Positions 10,951 to 23,869 of a stretch of DNA of 64,000 nt are shown piece by piece (the first letter of the stretch is position 1; each line of letters starts with the position of its first letter). The notes beneath the pieces were generated by a model, which saw only the letters and a program-made list of their open reading frames with translations, made no database searches and was not told the DNA's origin. A program made the translations under genes and the position numbers. This stretch comes from Homalodisca vitripennis (lineage: Eukaryota > Arthropoda > Insecta > Hemiptera > Cicadellidae): contig NW_025778832.1 in the NCBI RefSeq assembly GCF_021130785.1, positions 1 through 64,000 on the forward strand, written 5' to 3'.

Positions 10951-13900
10951 TTTTAAGCCTTATCACTGTCACTGGATTATTCCAAATAGTAATAAATACG
11001 TATTGGAGTACTATACCACAACTATTGAAAAGTGTGTACAGTGAGTATTCTAAACATCGCAGAATATTAAGTTAACATACTGTTTGTAACATTATAATTC
11101 TCTTTGGAAACAATGTTACTACACTATTCTGTTGGAATTCCAAATCTGTTTCCACACATTTATCTCACTTAGAAATTGAATCATCAAAGTCAATTAAGAG
11201 GACTATTGTTTCTTACAGTAAATTTATATTTTATCGATCACTCAATATAACCTGACAATATTCAAGTAAAAACAACTCAAAGAAGTTACGATTTTTAACT
11301 TTATTCGTGGATCTTTTTGCTTTTAAGTTGAGATGTATTGTTGAGTTAAAATAGAATTTTTGTGCTTCATAAACATATGAATGAATAAGGAAATTGTTTA
11401 TTATTATATTTGACAAAAAACAAGAGACCATAATCTTTTAAAAAACAAAAGTCAAGCATAAACTACAGGCCTTTTGTTTTAATATATCTAGAGGAATTTT
11501 TTGTACATCATGTAACTGGATACAAGTTAGATCTCAACTTAGTTGTGGCAGTAGCTACAGATAATGTGAACGGAAAAACAGAACTAGACGTGAAGCCGAG
11601 TTGTCTCTTGGTTCTGCCTTAATTAAACTTTCTAATTGCTTACTGCGTGCCCCCTACATTGTTCCCCATAGAGATACGTAAACAAAGAGTAACAAGTAAA
11701 AGTAAAATGAGCAAATCACACAAATAGTTTGCAAAAATGCTTTTTAGCCACAATGCATATTTTACTATAAAAACTTTCCATACAAATTGTATAGCAGTTG
11801 TGGAAGATTTGAAATTATGCATTTAAGTCTTAATTAAATTTAGATCGTGTCATCTGATTTTAAATAAATCTCTTTATTCACGAAAAAATAAAATCTATTC
11901 AATTTCATATTTATTTATGTGTCATGCACGTAAAAAAATAGCAACGCCGCCGTACGACACTTATCGCTAGTAATAGTATTACGGGATCGACCCTGAAAAC
12001 TAGTAGGTGTTGGTTGTATGATAGTATCAGTTACACTTTACTCTGATCTAGGCCGGAAAGCATTGACAGTTTCAACGCTATATACACATATATCCAGTAA
12101 ACTGTTTGTATATAAACCACAAAAGCATGGTCATATTAATGTTCCAAAACCAAACCTCGTATTTTATATTAAACTCTTTAGGGGTATTAAATATATTCTA
12201 GGCCGAATATTTACAAGATTTATTAAGATACTATACGTAGTTAATTTGTTAACAATAAAATTTTCACTAAGTAATTTATTAACTTGATACAATGAATAAT
12301 TGTTCGTGAGTGCAACCAAATAATTTGCAACTTGATCGGGCTGAACTTTAAATATATAATAAAGCAAACCCAAATCCATGTACAGCAATATACTTTCCAA
12401 AGAGAGAGAATTGTGTTTTTAATGTGGTCTATAATGATTTGTGTTAGCTTACCTTGTATTATTATTTAACCTGAAAAAGAGGATGGATATCAAATCTCAA
12501 AACGTACTGTTCTATTGATATGACATATAGGATAGCTAATTTATGAAACTATCTAATACTGCCTAATGTAATTTAGTTTATAATTGCTTTTCATAGTAGT
12601 AGCCAGTACAGTATTTCAGTGAGTTAAAAGTACAAAAGTATTTAAAAGAATTCGTTATGAATGTGTTATGAATGGACATAATTGGTTAGAGGTTCAGGAA
12701 TTGTTTGTAAGAAAATAACAAAATTCAGAACACGGTGTTATAAAAATATAAACAAAACTATATTATACATATACAAAGTATGTACAAAAGACAACATTTA
12801 TTCTAAAAAACAATTAAATGTAGACATTTGAATTGTTTAAGGAGTTCTTTACACTATGATTAAAGAGATGTACGTAATAAGTGTATCTAACGTATATGTA
12901 TGGTAGTAAATCCAGAAATAGTAAAACAGTAGTTTTACTCGATAAATACTCGAGTCTTTATAAATGATAGGCAGAAATCTTGAATTACATGATATACTTA
13001 GTGTAATATATTAACCTTGACAAAGGTAAAATATTATCCGTAAGTTAATAAGGTGCAACTTTATTGAACTAAAGTTCAGTTGTAATCTATCAACATTTAA
13101 CGAGTGTTTTGCTGGAACCGCAGGAAATGAAGGACCTGAGTTTGGATGAGGAACCAACGGACGAGTTGGGCACGTTCCAAACCTGCCACTTACTGAAATG
13201 GTCACTTCATGATGAAGTGGTTAGTTTTTTCTTTGAACGTACTGACATAGGAATTGAAACAATAACTTTCCTTTTATATTTTCTGCTAAAACAAGGTTAA
13301 AAATAATTATAATCTCATTCCCCACGTTTTTAAAAACTTTATTGAATTATTAGTGATGCATGATGTCAGTCAAAAGCGTTATCCTGACTGAGGAGTTCAT
13401 TCGTCTGTCGGTTTTACTTCTTATTGTTGTCAGTTCGTTCATTTATTCTTCTTTAGAATACCTACATCCACTGATAGGTATGACTACTTATTGCGTCTCT
13501 TTAAAAACCTTATATTGTTTTGTCTTGTAGACTACTATGAACATTATCTGTATTTATACATTTTTTCCCCAGTTCTGGTAATGTTTTTAAACGTAAACAA
13601 CATTTTTAAACATCTTATTTCCCTAAAGAACTTATTTTTGAATTAATCATTCTCTCCCGCACAGGTGCTATGCACCTATGTGAGGAAATATTTCCACAAA
13701 CATTTAGATTATGCTGCATATAAGTATTTAAATCTGTTTACAATGTTATGTTTTTGTTTTAAATTACTAAAAGTAATATTTTTATTATAAATGTAAAATT
13801 TTGCTCTTATGATTCATAAAATTGTTGTAACATAACGGATTAATAATAAAGATGTGTTTTTGATTGATGGATTATTATTGTTGAGATTAATCGATCTTTA

Positions 13901-15590
13901 CTTGGATTTTGCCAATTTTGACCCAAATTTTTACAATTTTAAAGTGGTAATCCTAATATGGACTTATCGAAATTTTATTTTCACTCTAGAATAGTTTTTC
14001 TGCGAGAAATGAAACCGGCTTGGCAGAGCGATAATACGCATGGAGCTATGGGTTCTGAATTGGACATTGTAAAAATTCATTTAGATATTCTCTGTGACTA
14101 TATTTAGTACTTAATAAGTCACATAACAATACTTGACAATCATGAGGTGTAATTTTATATCCTTATTCCTAAAAATATGTTGATTTCTTATATTAGGAAA
14201 ATGTGCTCTTATATTTTAGTTTATATCGGTATTTAGAACATTCTGTAACTATCTTTACTCGAATTTTAAATAACAGTCTCTTCTTTAACTTTTATAGGAA
14301 GAATTTTTAACAAAAAAAATACAAACAACTATTAATAGTTAGAATCTACGTTTATTACACAAGAATAAATTGCTGCAAAGCTATGGATATAGGTTATAAC
14401 GGTAAAACTAAAGGCGAATAAACTTTTCTAAAAGAAAAAGATACCAAAATTTTAATAAACATTGGGAAATAATTAAATCCTTATGTATGAAGCTTATATA
14501 GTCAGTAGACCTAAATTAACTTAAGTATTATTGCTTTGATTGTAAACTTTTGCTCCTAATATGAATAAAATGGTGTACGTCAAGTTTTTTCTCACTTTTA
14601 TAACAGAACACACAGACTCTCCATCTCAAGACGGGCAGGATGGGTGACAGGCAAACAAAAGCTATGCCCCTTGGCTTCAAAATAAATGGGTTATTCTTTG
14701 TACCAAGATAGACAGACATAAGCAAGGAAAACGACAGGATTTGAAGAAGGGTATGTCGAGTTCTTAATAATAAAGAACATACAGTAAGTGAATCCAGCTA
14801 CATCTACATATCATACAAGGTTCCGACTGATGATGGTGCACACAACTTTCAACTTATATAACTGTAATGCAGGATTTTCTGTCAATGTTTATCCTACATA
14901 ATTAGATTAGAGATTATTTTCAAACACACGAATAATGTAACTAATAAATTGAAAATTAGATATAAAACTGCAATATTGCCATAAACACTCTAACCATGTT
15001 TTCAGTAAATCAGTAAAATAATAATTTTCTTATTTATTTATCATAACTATGTCAGAAAATAATTTAATTACCATACAGTATTTAATCGCTGGGAATAACT
15101 CCGAATTACTGGTTCAAATTTTTAAAAACAATAAATATATTAAAAATAGGAGAACTTCTGCAACACAAAGTTTACGTTTTTTTTATAAAAACTTTTGCGA
15201 AAAGACAGATATGTAAAATAAACCATGAGTAATGTGAATAAACGAGCTAGTATCAGGTAGTACGATTATTAGTAAATTTTTTAGGGTATTAGATTGTTTT
15301 ATATTTTATTGATACTTACTGATATATTAAGGTGTAAAAGATAGAATCTTGGCTACCATTATAGCATGTACTGGACAAATAAATATCTCCCAAGCTTCCT
15401 ATAAACGAACCGTATAGACCAGCAGTAAATAACTTGCTCTTAAGTTCTCCTTCATTGAATTCTCAAAGGTCAGGGTTTAAAAAGCACTAAGAAAGGAGTT
15501 ACTTTCCTGTTGGTTTCAAAGAAAATATCTGCAATTGGGTACTTTATAAAAAGTTATGTTTATATATTATTCAAATAATGTTACAGACCA
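10950..15590. repeat. Segmental duplication, copy A (partner 52.9-61.9 kb)
   Basis: This block matches 52,900-61,940 as a chain of co-linear, same-orientation patches. About 11,235 pairs with 53,165; 11,530-11,640 with 53,525-53,635 (strongest, containing AGACGTGAAGCCGAGTTGTC in both); 12,060-12,110 with 54,015-54,050; 12,660-12,750 with 59,770-59,870; 12,835-12,930 with 59,965-60,060; 14,800-15,010 with 61,035-61,240; and 15,355-15,540 with 61,700-61,905. Divergence is considerable and indels are frequent, so the duplication is old. Alignment by eye only; the outer limits are approximate. Confidence 0.7.
13124..13219 (+). CDS. Possible 96-bp internal exon, unassigned
   Basis: A GC-enriched, open 32-codon segment in AT-rich surroundings, preceded by CTGGAACCGCAG (possible acceptor) and followed by GTTAGT (possible donor). 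If both splice sites are used the exon is exactly phase 0 to phase 0. The predicted peptide is acidic at the start (EMKDLSLDEEPTDELGTF) and does not match a family I recognise. The polypyrimidine tract before the acceptor is weak and no partner exons were found, so this may be chance. It lies inside duplication copy A; I found no counterpart in copy B by eye. Confidence 0.22.
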
Positions 15591-16634
15591 GTTCTTAAGA
15601 ATTTAAACATAATAGTACAATACAATATTTGGTTATTTATGTAAGCATTATAAGCATTTAGAATTAGTATATTATTATTTAGAATTAAATTTTTAAATTA
15701 AGAATGGAAATTAGTTTAATTATAATCGCCTTCTGATTAGGACCTATAACGTAAACATTTATTTATTAATAGTTATAAATTCATCGTTACATATTTAACA
15801 ATCAAACTGTTTAAAACACATAATAAAAAACTTCTTTGTAATATGAGCTTTGAGTTTGAAAGACATATGAAAGGACTCACAAATTTTTAACAATGACTCA
15901 GTTTACAACACCAGCTTCAAATAACAAAGTATTTGTATTTACTGCGGTGTAATGAATAAGGAACTTTTATATTTACGAGTAATCCCGTAGCATTAAATAA
16001 ATCCCATATACAATTACATAGCTATATGAAACAATGGTACTCTAATAACAGAATTAAACAAGAGATATGTGAGTAAGTCCCCCGTCTGAACATAAACTGT
16101 AGCATGCAGCTATAAACCAGGGCGTCTATCTCGTAGCTGCATTTCATGAGATAAACTCAAATTTACACAGCATTTTTATTACCCTATTTCATTAAATTGG
16201 GTTTACCACTAAACGGAGTAGCATAGAAATGCAATGCTATAGACATATATCGGCAAGTTCTGCATAGATTAATGCGATGTTTAATTGCATAATTAGTATA
16301 AGAGTAATAACTATTTAGTCCATACGATGTCACCAGTTAAACAGGAGGTTGGCTTCAGGTAAAACAATTAGTATTACTTACTCTACCTTCAGGAATAAAT
16401 TTTAACTCTATATTCATTGTTATTTTTTACTTAAAGAGTCTTAAATATTCCAACATCTTTAGATATAAGATACAATATTGGTAAAGCAAATCCCTTTGTA
16501 CTAAATATAATGCTATCCTAACACAGCCCTCCAGTACGAATTTATGCGAATATTAAATAATATACACACATTCCAGAGGCTAAATAACTAAACGAACCTG
16601 TGTTCACAAGAATTTAGTTATTTAAACATTGAAT

Positions 16635-16772
16635 CTTAAATTCAATCTTAAAAAATAAGAGCTCTGTGGTGTAGTAGGTGAGTACTCGCCCGGCAAAGGA
16701 AAGATCCGGATTTGAGTCCCGTCGGAGCAATTACTTCTTCTCATTCAATGCCTGTTGAAATTATGTTAGGTA
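16635..16772 (+). mobile_element. tRNA-core inverted-repeat element, copy 1 (degenerate)
   Basis: A tRNA-like core (about 16,660-16,730) begins AGCTCTGTGGTGTAGTAGG, carries the CCCGGCAA loop and a B-box-like GGATTTGAGTCCC, and ends GTCGGAGCAA. It is flanked by ATTCAATCTTAAAAAATAAG on the left and TTCTTCTCATTCAATG on the right, which are imperfect reverse complements. Both core and flanks match a second copy on the opposite strand at 47.8 kb. The anticodon and T stems are eroded here, so this is not a functional tRNA. After the right arm comes CCTGTTGAAATTATG, also shared with copy 2, and a (TA)n tract about 30 bases on. Confidence 0.6.
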
Positions 16773-16798
16773 ACTGCCATTTATAAACATTTTATAAA

Positions 16799-16817
16799 TG
16801 TATATATATATATATAA
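16799..16817. repeat. (TA)n microsatellite
   Basis: Short TA dinucleotide run about 30 bases after the end of the tRNA-core element. In the second copy the TA run touches the element directly. Confidence 0.7.
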
Positions 16818-17056
16818 ACTGTTTATATAAATTGCTACCTACTGATTCACACGCAATTTCCTTTTAAAAACAGAAGCATCTTGTGTCATATTTCTTTTTA
16901 AAATACGTTCTAAGCACTCCTGAGCTAAGCGATGACGACCCTTTGGTCAGAGAGAAAAATCCTTCTTGAGTGTTGTTGTAGACCATGTGTATCGAATTTC
17001 ATGACTCCACGTGTCAAGGTTTTTGCTGACTGGTTATGAGTCAGTCGTCAGTCAGG

Positions 17057-17078
17057 CTATTATTATTATTATTATTAA
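17057..17078. repeat. (TTA)n microsatellite
   Basis: About seven tandem ATT/TTA triplets following a GTCAGTCGTCAGTCAG run. Confidence 0.8.
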
Positions 17079-18110
17079 ATCATTTCTTAATTTTCAACAG
17101 AAATAACTAGTATGGGTATATCTATACGGTTCTGACCCACAGGCTTCCAAAGACAAAATTTAGTATTCCAATCTTTAAGAGTATTTTCCTATAACAATAC
17201 TGTACCTGTTAGCGCGTTTCTATACTCGGAGATGCGTGACTTAATAGCGAACAGCACAATAGATACAAACAGATCCTTTCATAACCAACTCTTCTTTTCT
17301 CCTTTCATAACCAAATCTTCTTTTCTATTCTTAACCGTGCTCAACAGTATTCTTCGAAAGGTTAAATATTTTACTTTTTTATCCTTGTTCTAATTTTTTA
17401 ACTATAGTTCAAACTTTAGCATCCAAAACTTCCAGAGAGTATTAAATAGATGCTGAGTTGTACAACTTTAATTACACACAAACGGTGCAGATAGAGACAT
17501 GTAAAACTTCTTCTGACGCTAACATCATTACCACCTCAACCACAAACCTCAGGCCATCGTAATTAATGAAACTTTTAAGTAGTTCTCTTTGAAACGTACA
17601 GTCCTTTACGTCGGCAAATATATTTCACAACGAGTGCTAAAACTTTTGGATCCGTCGGCAGATGCTTTATATTATTGCAACGTCTATAAATATTTTACTG
17701 AAATAAGCATTAAGAATTAGCAAATGTTTAATAATTTTTGTAACTCTAATTAAATACAAATTGCGTTCAACAATATACATGAAACATCATTCACGTGTAC
17801 TAGTTTTAAAACAAAAAAAATCCTGTGGTTTAATATATTAACAAAGTAATATAAACTAAATTTCAAAACAAAAAGTAAATAATTGGTGTTTTTGAAATAG
17901 TAGAACGATTGGTTCATTTAATTTAAATGTATAGATTATGAATGAAATAGAATAACCATTCAATATAAATTCATAGACGATTATTAATTCTGTCTGGATA
18001 TCATTGACAGTTACGTCATAATGTATCAGTTAACAAGGGTATAATGTTTATTATTAATAATCTTAAAACTGTGTTCTCATAATAATGGTAGACAAGTGCT
18101 TTAACTAAAG

Positions 18111-18254
18111 ATGGTTTCATGGCTTAAATCCTCAAGACAAAAACTAATGACGAGAGATGAACTAGAAGGACAATGTCCTACTTCAACAATGGTAGATGTT
18201 CCACCGGTGCAGATTCCAAGAGTTTGTCTCTCACGTTTATTTTCTTCCTCTTGA
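18111..18254 (+). CDS. Short coding-like segment, unassigned
   Basis: A 47-codon frame from ATG to TGA with base composition above background and a protein-like middle part (MTRDELEGQCPTSTMVDV, then PPVQIPRV). No signal peptide, membrane segment or known motif is visible, and no family is recognised. An overlapping - strand frame (18,101-18,355) is open too, so the absence of stops is weak evidence. It could be an exon fragment of an unseen gene or chance. Confidence 0.15.
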   Translation: MVSWLKSSRQKLMTRDELEGQCPTSTMVDVPPVQIPRVCLSRLFSSS

Positions 18255-19330
18255 TTCAAAATATTTATTAAGATTTTTTTACTTAAATTTAAACTCAATC
18301 CATACATAATTTGTGCAAGACAAAGTATGTAAAATAATACTAGAGTTACGCCCAACTAATTTAAAATATTTTCAAGTATTAACTTATTTCATTACAACTT
18401 TTAGAGTTGCCTATTATAATTTGTATGAAAAATATAATTTGGTATTAAAATAATTTACTTCTGGCTATCTGTATGTCCGTACAATATATCAAAACGAACT
18501 TTAGGGTATATGAAGATGAGAGTTTCTATGAAGCTTTTTTTCCTATATACGCAACACTTTTATAATAGTACATGTCACTGCATATGATTTAGTTTAGCGG
18601 CATCAAACATTTTACCCATAGTATTATATTATGGTTAACTATGACAGTAACAAGCAAATAGCAGGACAAAGAAATGTGTAAATAGGCTGAGGACAATAAT
18701 ATAATACATAACATGTAATGTATTAACACATGTAGCTTATTCATACATGAATATGAAAACAATTAATCAAACAATAGTTTGGGACAACAGCCAGTGACAT
18801 GTTTTGTGCACAATGGCGTAGTAGTACTGTCCGTACCTCACCTGAATTTAAAATTTAAACAATGCTATGAAACCAAACTCAATTAACAAACATACTAATG
18901 TATGCCAAGGCAAAATATTCAAAAAAGATAATCTGTATCTGTATATATTGCATGAAAATTCATTTTTACAAGGACAAGAATAATGTCTATGCTGGTGCAT
19001 AATCAAACCATAGAAATTGGCTAAGCGCCATTGAAGCCTCATATCAGTCATTTTATGTACTGGAGCCGATGTAAACATTTCTTTTCTGTCTTCTTGTATA
19101 TCTATCTACAAAATCGAGAATGAAATAAATTATACAATAAAAATTTTGCATGGAACCTCAGCGAAACCTATTACGCGACAGTGATGGAGTGTATTATGTT
19201 TTAATATGAACAATTGTAACGTTAAGCAGATTATTTAGTATGTTAATAAATTTTACACTTTCCGTACATGACCTCGTTACGAGTGTTGGGTATAACGCTG
19301 TGATTCAGGATTCGAATGTAAAAACAAGTC

Positions 19331-19670
19331 GAATAGTCCTTTGTTTGAAATTCTACTTGCTCAGTCGTAGGTGTTTGGTAGACGAATGCAGACGTATTGT
19401 GACCTGTGCTCTGTAGTTCAGTTTTAATGATTAGTGTTTTGTATAGCTTTTGATTAAGTGCATGTTTTAGAGTTAGTGAAGCTAACACCAAACATAGTGT
19501 TTGTGATTCCTGACTTAGGCGTGCCACAACGCTTTGGTATGATCTGTTGATTTTAACCTAGTTTGTAATTATGTATTAGTTAGTTATATACTTGAGGAAG
19601 AGATTAGATTGCACATCTCGAAACGTAGTGTTACTGATTTTTTGTTTCACTTAACGATGGCAAATGTCCA
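19331..19670 (+). mobile_element. Penelope-like element 3' tail fragment
   Basis: About 340 bp aligning in the same orientation to the 3' untranslated part of the Penelope-like element at 58,965-59,297. Shared landmarks include CAGTCGTAGG, GACGTATTGTGACCT, GATTCCTGACTTAGGCGTGC, CTCGAAACGTAGTGTTACTG and ACGATGGCAAATGTCC. It stops at the same TGTCC point where the full element approaches its end. The coding part is absent, as expected for a severely 5'-truncated retrotransposed copy. The stem region of the hammerhead-like core is degraded here (TTGAGGAAGAGATT instead of CTGAAGAAGAGATC). Confidence 0.8.
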
Positions 19671-19842
19671 TCCCTCCATCTCCTCTAATGTTGATCAAAT
19701 TTGGATATTCAGAGTGATGCCAAAAATATTTCAAGATTTAATTAGATTGGAGTATTACGGAACAACTTAAATATAAGAATAATGGAGCTGGTAAGCTTTA
19801 GAATCAGGTATTTATAATTCAAAGAAATCTTTCTGTCTGATT

Positions 19843-20107
19843 TTCTTTCATGTAAACGCATTAGTATACAAAAAACACAACAGATTCGGGATCTCAGGTT
19901 GGATCACTCAAACACCATACCATGATAAGCGTGAAGGCGACTATAAAGACCAGTGTTCTTTAAAAAACGTTAAAACGTTAGTGTTTGTTATTAGAGCTTG
20001 TATCCAGCTTACATTTTTCTGACTCGTCTTTCTCAGTGGAAATTTAGTGAGGCTCTTATTTGTTTCCATATCTTTATTATCGGTTTTGATAATGAAAGTG
20101 TTTTTAT
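19843..20107 (+). repeat. Interspersed 270-bp repeat, copy 1
   Basis: Matches 23,534-23,803 in the same orientation over about 265 bp. Both start at TTTCATGTAAACGCATTAGT; both contain GGATCACTCAAACAC, CCATGATAAGCGTGA, TTCTTTAAAAAACGTTAAAA and CTCAGTGGAAATTTAGTG; both end near TATTATCGGTT. This copy runs into a (TA)n(CA)n tail. No coding potential is apparent. It begins about 170 bp after the Penelope-like tail fragment. The family is unknown; a SINE or a retroelement 3' end is possible. Confidence 0.75.
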
Positions 20108-20136
20108 ATATATATATATATACATACACACACACA
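20105..20136. repeat. (TA)n(CA)n microsatellite
   Basis: A TATATATATATATATATA run followed by CATACACACACACA directly at the 3' edge of the 270-bp repeat. Confidence 0.8.
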
Positions 20137-23100
20137 TTTAAACTTTACTCATGGCTAAAGAATTTATTTTAAGACAATAAAAATTAATTTTCAATGGAAT
20201 AGTAGGTATTTTATTCTTATGTGCATCTGACTCACTACTTGACAACATGTGTCAAGAAGATTGTGGAAAAAGATAACGTCAAACAAGTTTATAAAACTGA
20301 CAAACAGTGGATGATTTTAATAGTAAGAGTAGTCTATTCCATTTATAGTCTCCTTCTCTCATTTTCGCTTACATTGGGATACTGCACATCATATCAAATT
20401 CATGGAATAGTTTTGACCCCAACCGTTATTTAAACTAAACATACATCCTTACATTCCTAGACAATTAAAACATTTACTGCTACAAGAAATATGACTACAT
20501 TCGTGGTTTAAATTATAAAACAGAAGCTAAGGCCTAATCCAGGGAAATTTACTTTTCAGACTTAACAGGGGAACGAATTTTAAAGTCCGCCGAGGTCAAT
20601 CTGTCCTGGATCCATAATGAATTTGCATTTCTTATGCAAGAAGGAGAGTGCCTGAGTAATATTATATTTAGTCTGATGGGAATTTAAATCAGGTTACCAA
20701 TACAGTAAAATATTATTAGCTGAGAATAATAGAAGCTGCTAACTTATAACTGTGACAAAAGTAATTTCTCCCTTAACGTTACGTCACTATTTTCGCTATA
20801 GCACGTTATTCGTACTCGGTATGTTTTTATTTATTATGGTATGTCGAAGCCTGTGGATTTTACATGAATTGGAGAACCACATTATCCATGTATAACGTTT
20901 ACCATGAGTAAATTTATAAGTAGATTCTCACCTAAATTACTAGACACATTGATTTTAGTTGGTTTTTAGTAACTTTACAATCGAGGATTGAACTCGCCTA
21001 AAATAAACATTTTTTATTTTATCAGAAAGCTTTACCAAATAGTTCTAACAATTAATGTTATGTGCTTGTTAAAGCTATCTTTTTGGTTACGAGTCGTAAC
21101 CAAAACTCGTATTTCCAAATTTTCAGTTATTAATCTCATATAACAATAGAGAATGTTCAGATTGCTTTTTCTTGAACGATTTGCATATTTGGTTTTAAAT
21201 TGAGTGTATCATTGTGTGTGTATTCTAACGTAACCGGTGCTTAATGTGTTCAGTAACTCGTGAACATGTAAACATTTGTTTCCTCAATGTAATACTACTT
21301 TAGCTCTATTGAATGTCTTACATTCCAAGCGTACACAGGGGGATAGTATCCTGCACTGGTCTTAATCAGTTCTTCAATTATTGCACGGCTTTAACATTCT
21401 GTCTTCTTAATATCATCTCTATTTTGTAGGTCACTAGTTGAATGTAATAAATATAGGCCAGTTAGAAAGTTTTAACATATTGGGGTTTGTCACTGTGTGG
21501 TTTATTCTGGCACCTTTACATAATTCATTTTCACATAAATTCAATTAAACATTTATGAGACCATTGATTTTTAAAATGTTATAAAACATATACCAAAGGC
21601 ATATTGTAATTGATTGAAACTGTTTTTATTGTAGTATAGTATCCAGTGTATTATGATAATATGTATATAACTACTATTATTTCAAGTTATTCTAATCTTA
21701 AGTTTTGACCAAGAGCAAAGAAACATTTGGATAAATTGTGAATTTATTAGAACTCCAAATAACTACAATCTCAAATAATAAAAATAGTGTTGTAACATAC
21801 AATGAATTTTATGCATAAATTCATAGTTTGATTTAGTTTTAAATAAAAATGTAATTTCATACACTAAAAATGTTGTAGCAATGTTTGAAAGATTTGAGAA
21901 AAAAGCATTATATTTATTTTTTTAGCTCTAAACGTACACTAACTTGTTGCTATGTATTTATAAAAATAAACATTACTAATACAATATTATTTAAATATTA
22001 AATAAAATATTTTGAAGGTAAATTAATTAGTTATTTCAAAAGGGCAGCATAAATAAGTTCAATAAACATATTAATCTGCGTTACTACGAAAAAATATTTT
22101 TTTAGATTTTATGGTCTAAATGTATGAGCAGTTTTAAAATAAAAACGATTGATCTAAATGTTATTATACATAGTGTTGGTACACACTTAACACACTACAA
22201 GCATGTATACATAGCAATATATTCTTGAATTTTAAGAGTTAATGTGCAGTTATTTATACACATTTCTAAGTATTCAATACATTTACACGATATTTTGAAC
22301 ACAAAAGGAGAATATAAATGAGAGCTAAAGATTGAGGACGGAAATTGAAGTAATTATATAACCGTTAAAGAAGGAGTGCCGATAACGACCTAAGTTATAA
22401 TAAAAAGAGCAGTTCTGTTCTGCAGAGTTCTCTGCTTTTATTAACTTATCGGAAATTTAGCGGATGTTCTAAAAATAACTTTAAAATATTTAACTTCTAC
22501 GACCATTTGTGATTTAACTTTTATGTCAGAAAAGTTCCATGGTTTTTATGCATATATAACGCTTTAATTTTTTTTCATTAACATTTTATGCATTTATTAT
22601 TTTTTACTTTCTAATTTAATATAAATAAGAAACAAAGTATGAATGATGAATTTAACTTAAGGCCACCTTAAATGTTATCGCAGCATCTTCACCTGATATT
22701 ATATAGTTTACATTATTGGAAGATACAAACATTGAACTAACCAAACTCATAATGAAAGTCAAAATACTATTCTGAATATAAGGGTAAAGAATAAACATAA
22801 AAAGGGATAAACTAGAAATTTTACAGAGATACACAATAATAAACATGCTAAAATGCATTAAATTCCAAAAACATGCAATATAATGCATTTTAATTTGCTC
22901 CCTTTAACACTAAGAGTGACAATATCCTAAGATTTTAAGATGAAAAAATTAGCAACAGTATCACTCACCCGTCTGGCGATGAGGAAATCATAAATGCAAA
23001 TGAATGTATTATGTATGAGTAACACTATTATTCACTCGCAAAATATACCAATGGGAATTTATGATAACATTCGAAACGTTTTATTTGTATATTTTATGTG

Positions 23101-23533
23101 TGAGCGTGAGTGAAAGTCAAAAGTGCTAAACATAGTTTTTAAGGCAAGTGACGTAATTACCGTTGTAATTCATTTTAAAGCTTTGGCTCTTGAACAGATA
23201 CGAAGACAAATTAACGACCTTCTTTAATTTGGACAAATTACATTTGTTATCGTAATAACTCCCACTTTAATAACTAGAAATTACCAAATGTGTAGCAAAA
23301 ATAGTCGATTGAGAATTTGTATGTACTTACTTTTAAGTTTTGTAATATATCACTATGTTCGGACATATCGGTGGTAACAACCGAAATAAACAGCGAATCA
23401 TTCCCAAAGAAGACTTTTTCTAAATAATTTATCTATTCTAGAAAAAAATTTTTAAACCACTTTTCAATTTGGCCTTTACTGCATAACCACTATTTGTGGT
23501 AAATATAGCAACTATCGTCTGCGAAGCAACTAT
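20137..23533. other. AT-rich region, no recognisable gene
   Basis: No coding region, RNA gene or transposon end recognised. CCTAATCCAG occurs at about 20,534 and again near 23,968, each a few hundred bases after a copy of the 270-bp repeat, so that repeat may extend further in degenerate form. Confidence 0.45.
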
Positions 23534-23803
23534 TTCCTTTCATGTAAACGCATTAGTATATGAATATCACAACAGATTTGAGTTATCAGATGGGATCACT
23601 CAAACACTATACCATGATAAGCGTGATGGCGACTACAGACCCGAGTTCTTTAAAAAACGTTAAAACGGTATTGTTTGTTAGCAGTGCTGGTATTCAGCTT
23701 ATATTTTTTATTACTTATTACTTATCATCCTCAGTGGAAATTTAGTGCGACTCTAGTTTGTTTACATGTCTTATTATCGGTTGTGATTATGAAAACGTTT
23801 TTG
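23534..23803 (+). repeat. Interspersed 270-bp repeat, copy 2
   Basis: Second copy of the repeat described at 19,843-20,107, same orientation, with scattered substitutions and small indels, including a local TTACTTATTACTTATC expansion near 23,713. It ends without the (TA)n tail of copy 1; TTAATAAAAATG follows. Confidence 0.75.
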
Positions 23804-23869
23804 TTAATAAAAATGTTCAGTTATTATTTTGCTTTCTTCTACTTCAAGTCTCTTCTTAATAGATTATGA

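Larger units (their letters stand above)
16830..19330. other. AT-rich region, no recognisable gene
   Basis: No transposon, RNA gene or convincing exon seen apart from the trinucleotide run at 17,057 and the short coding-like segment at 18,111-18,254, listed separately. Confidence 0.5.
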
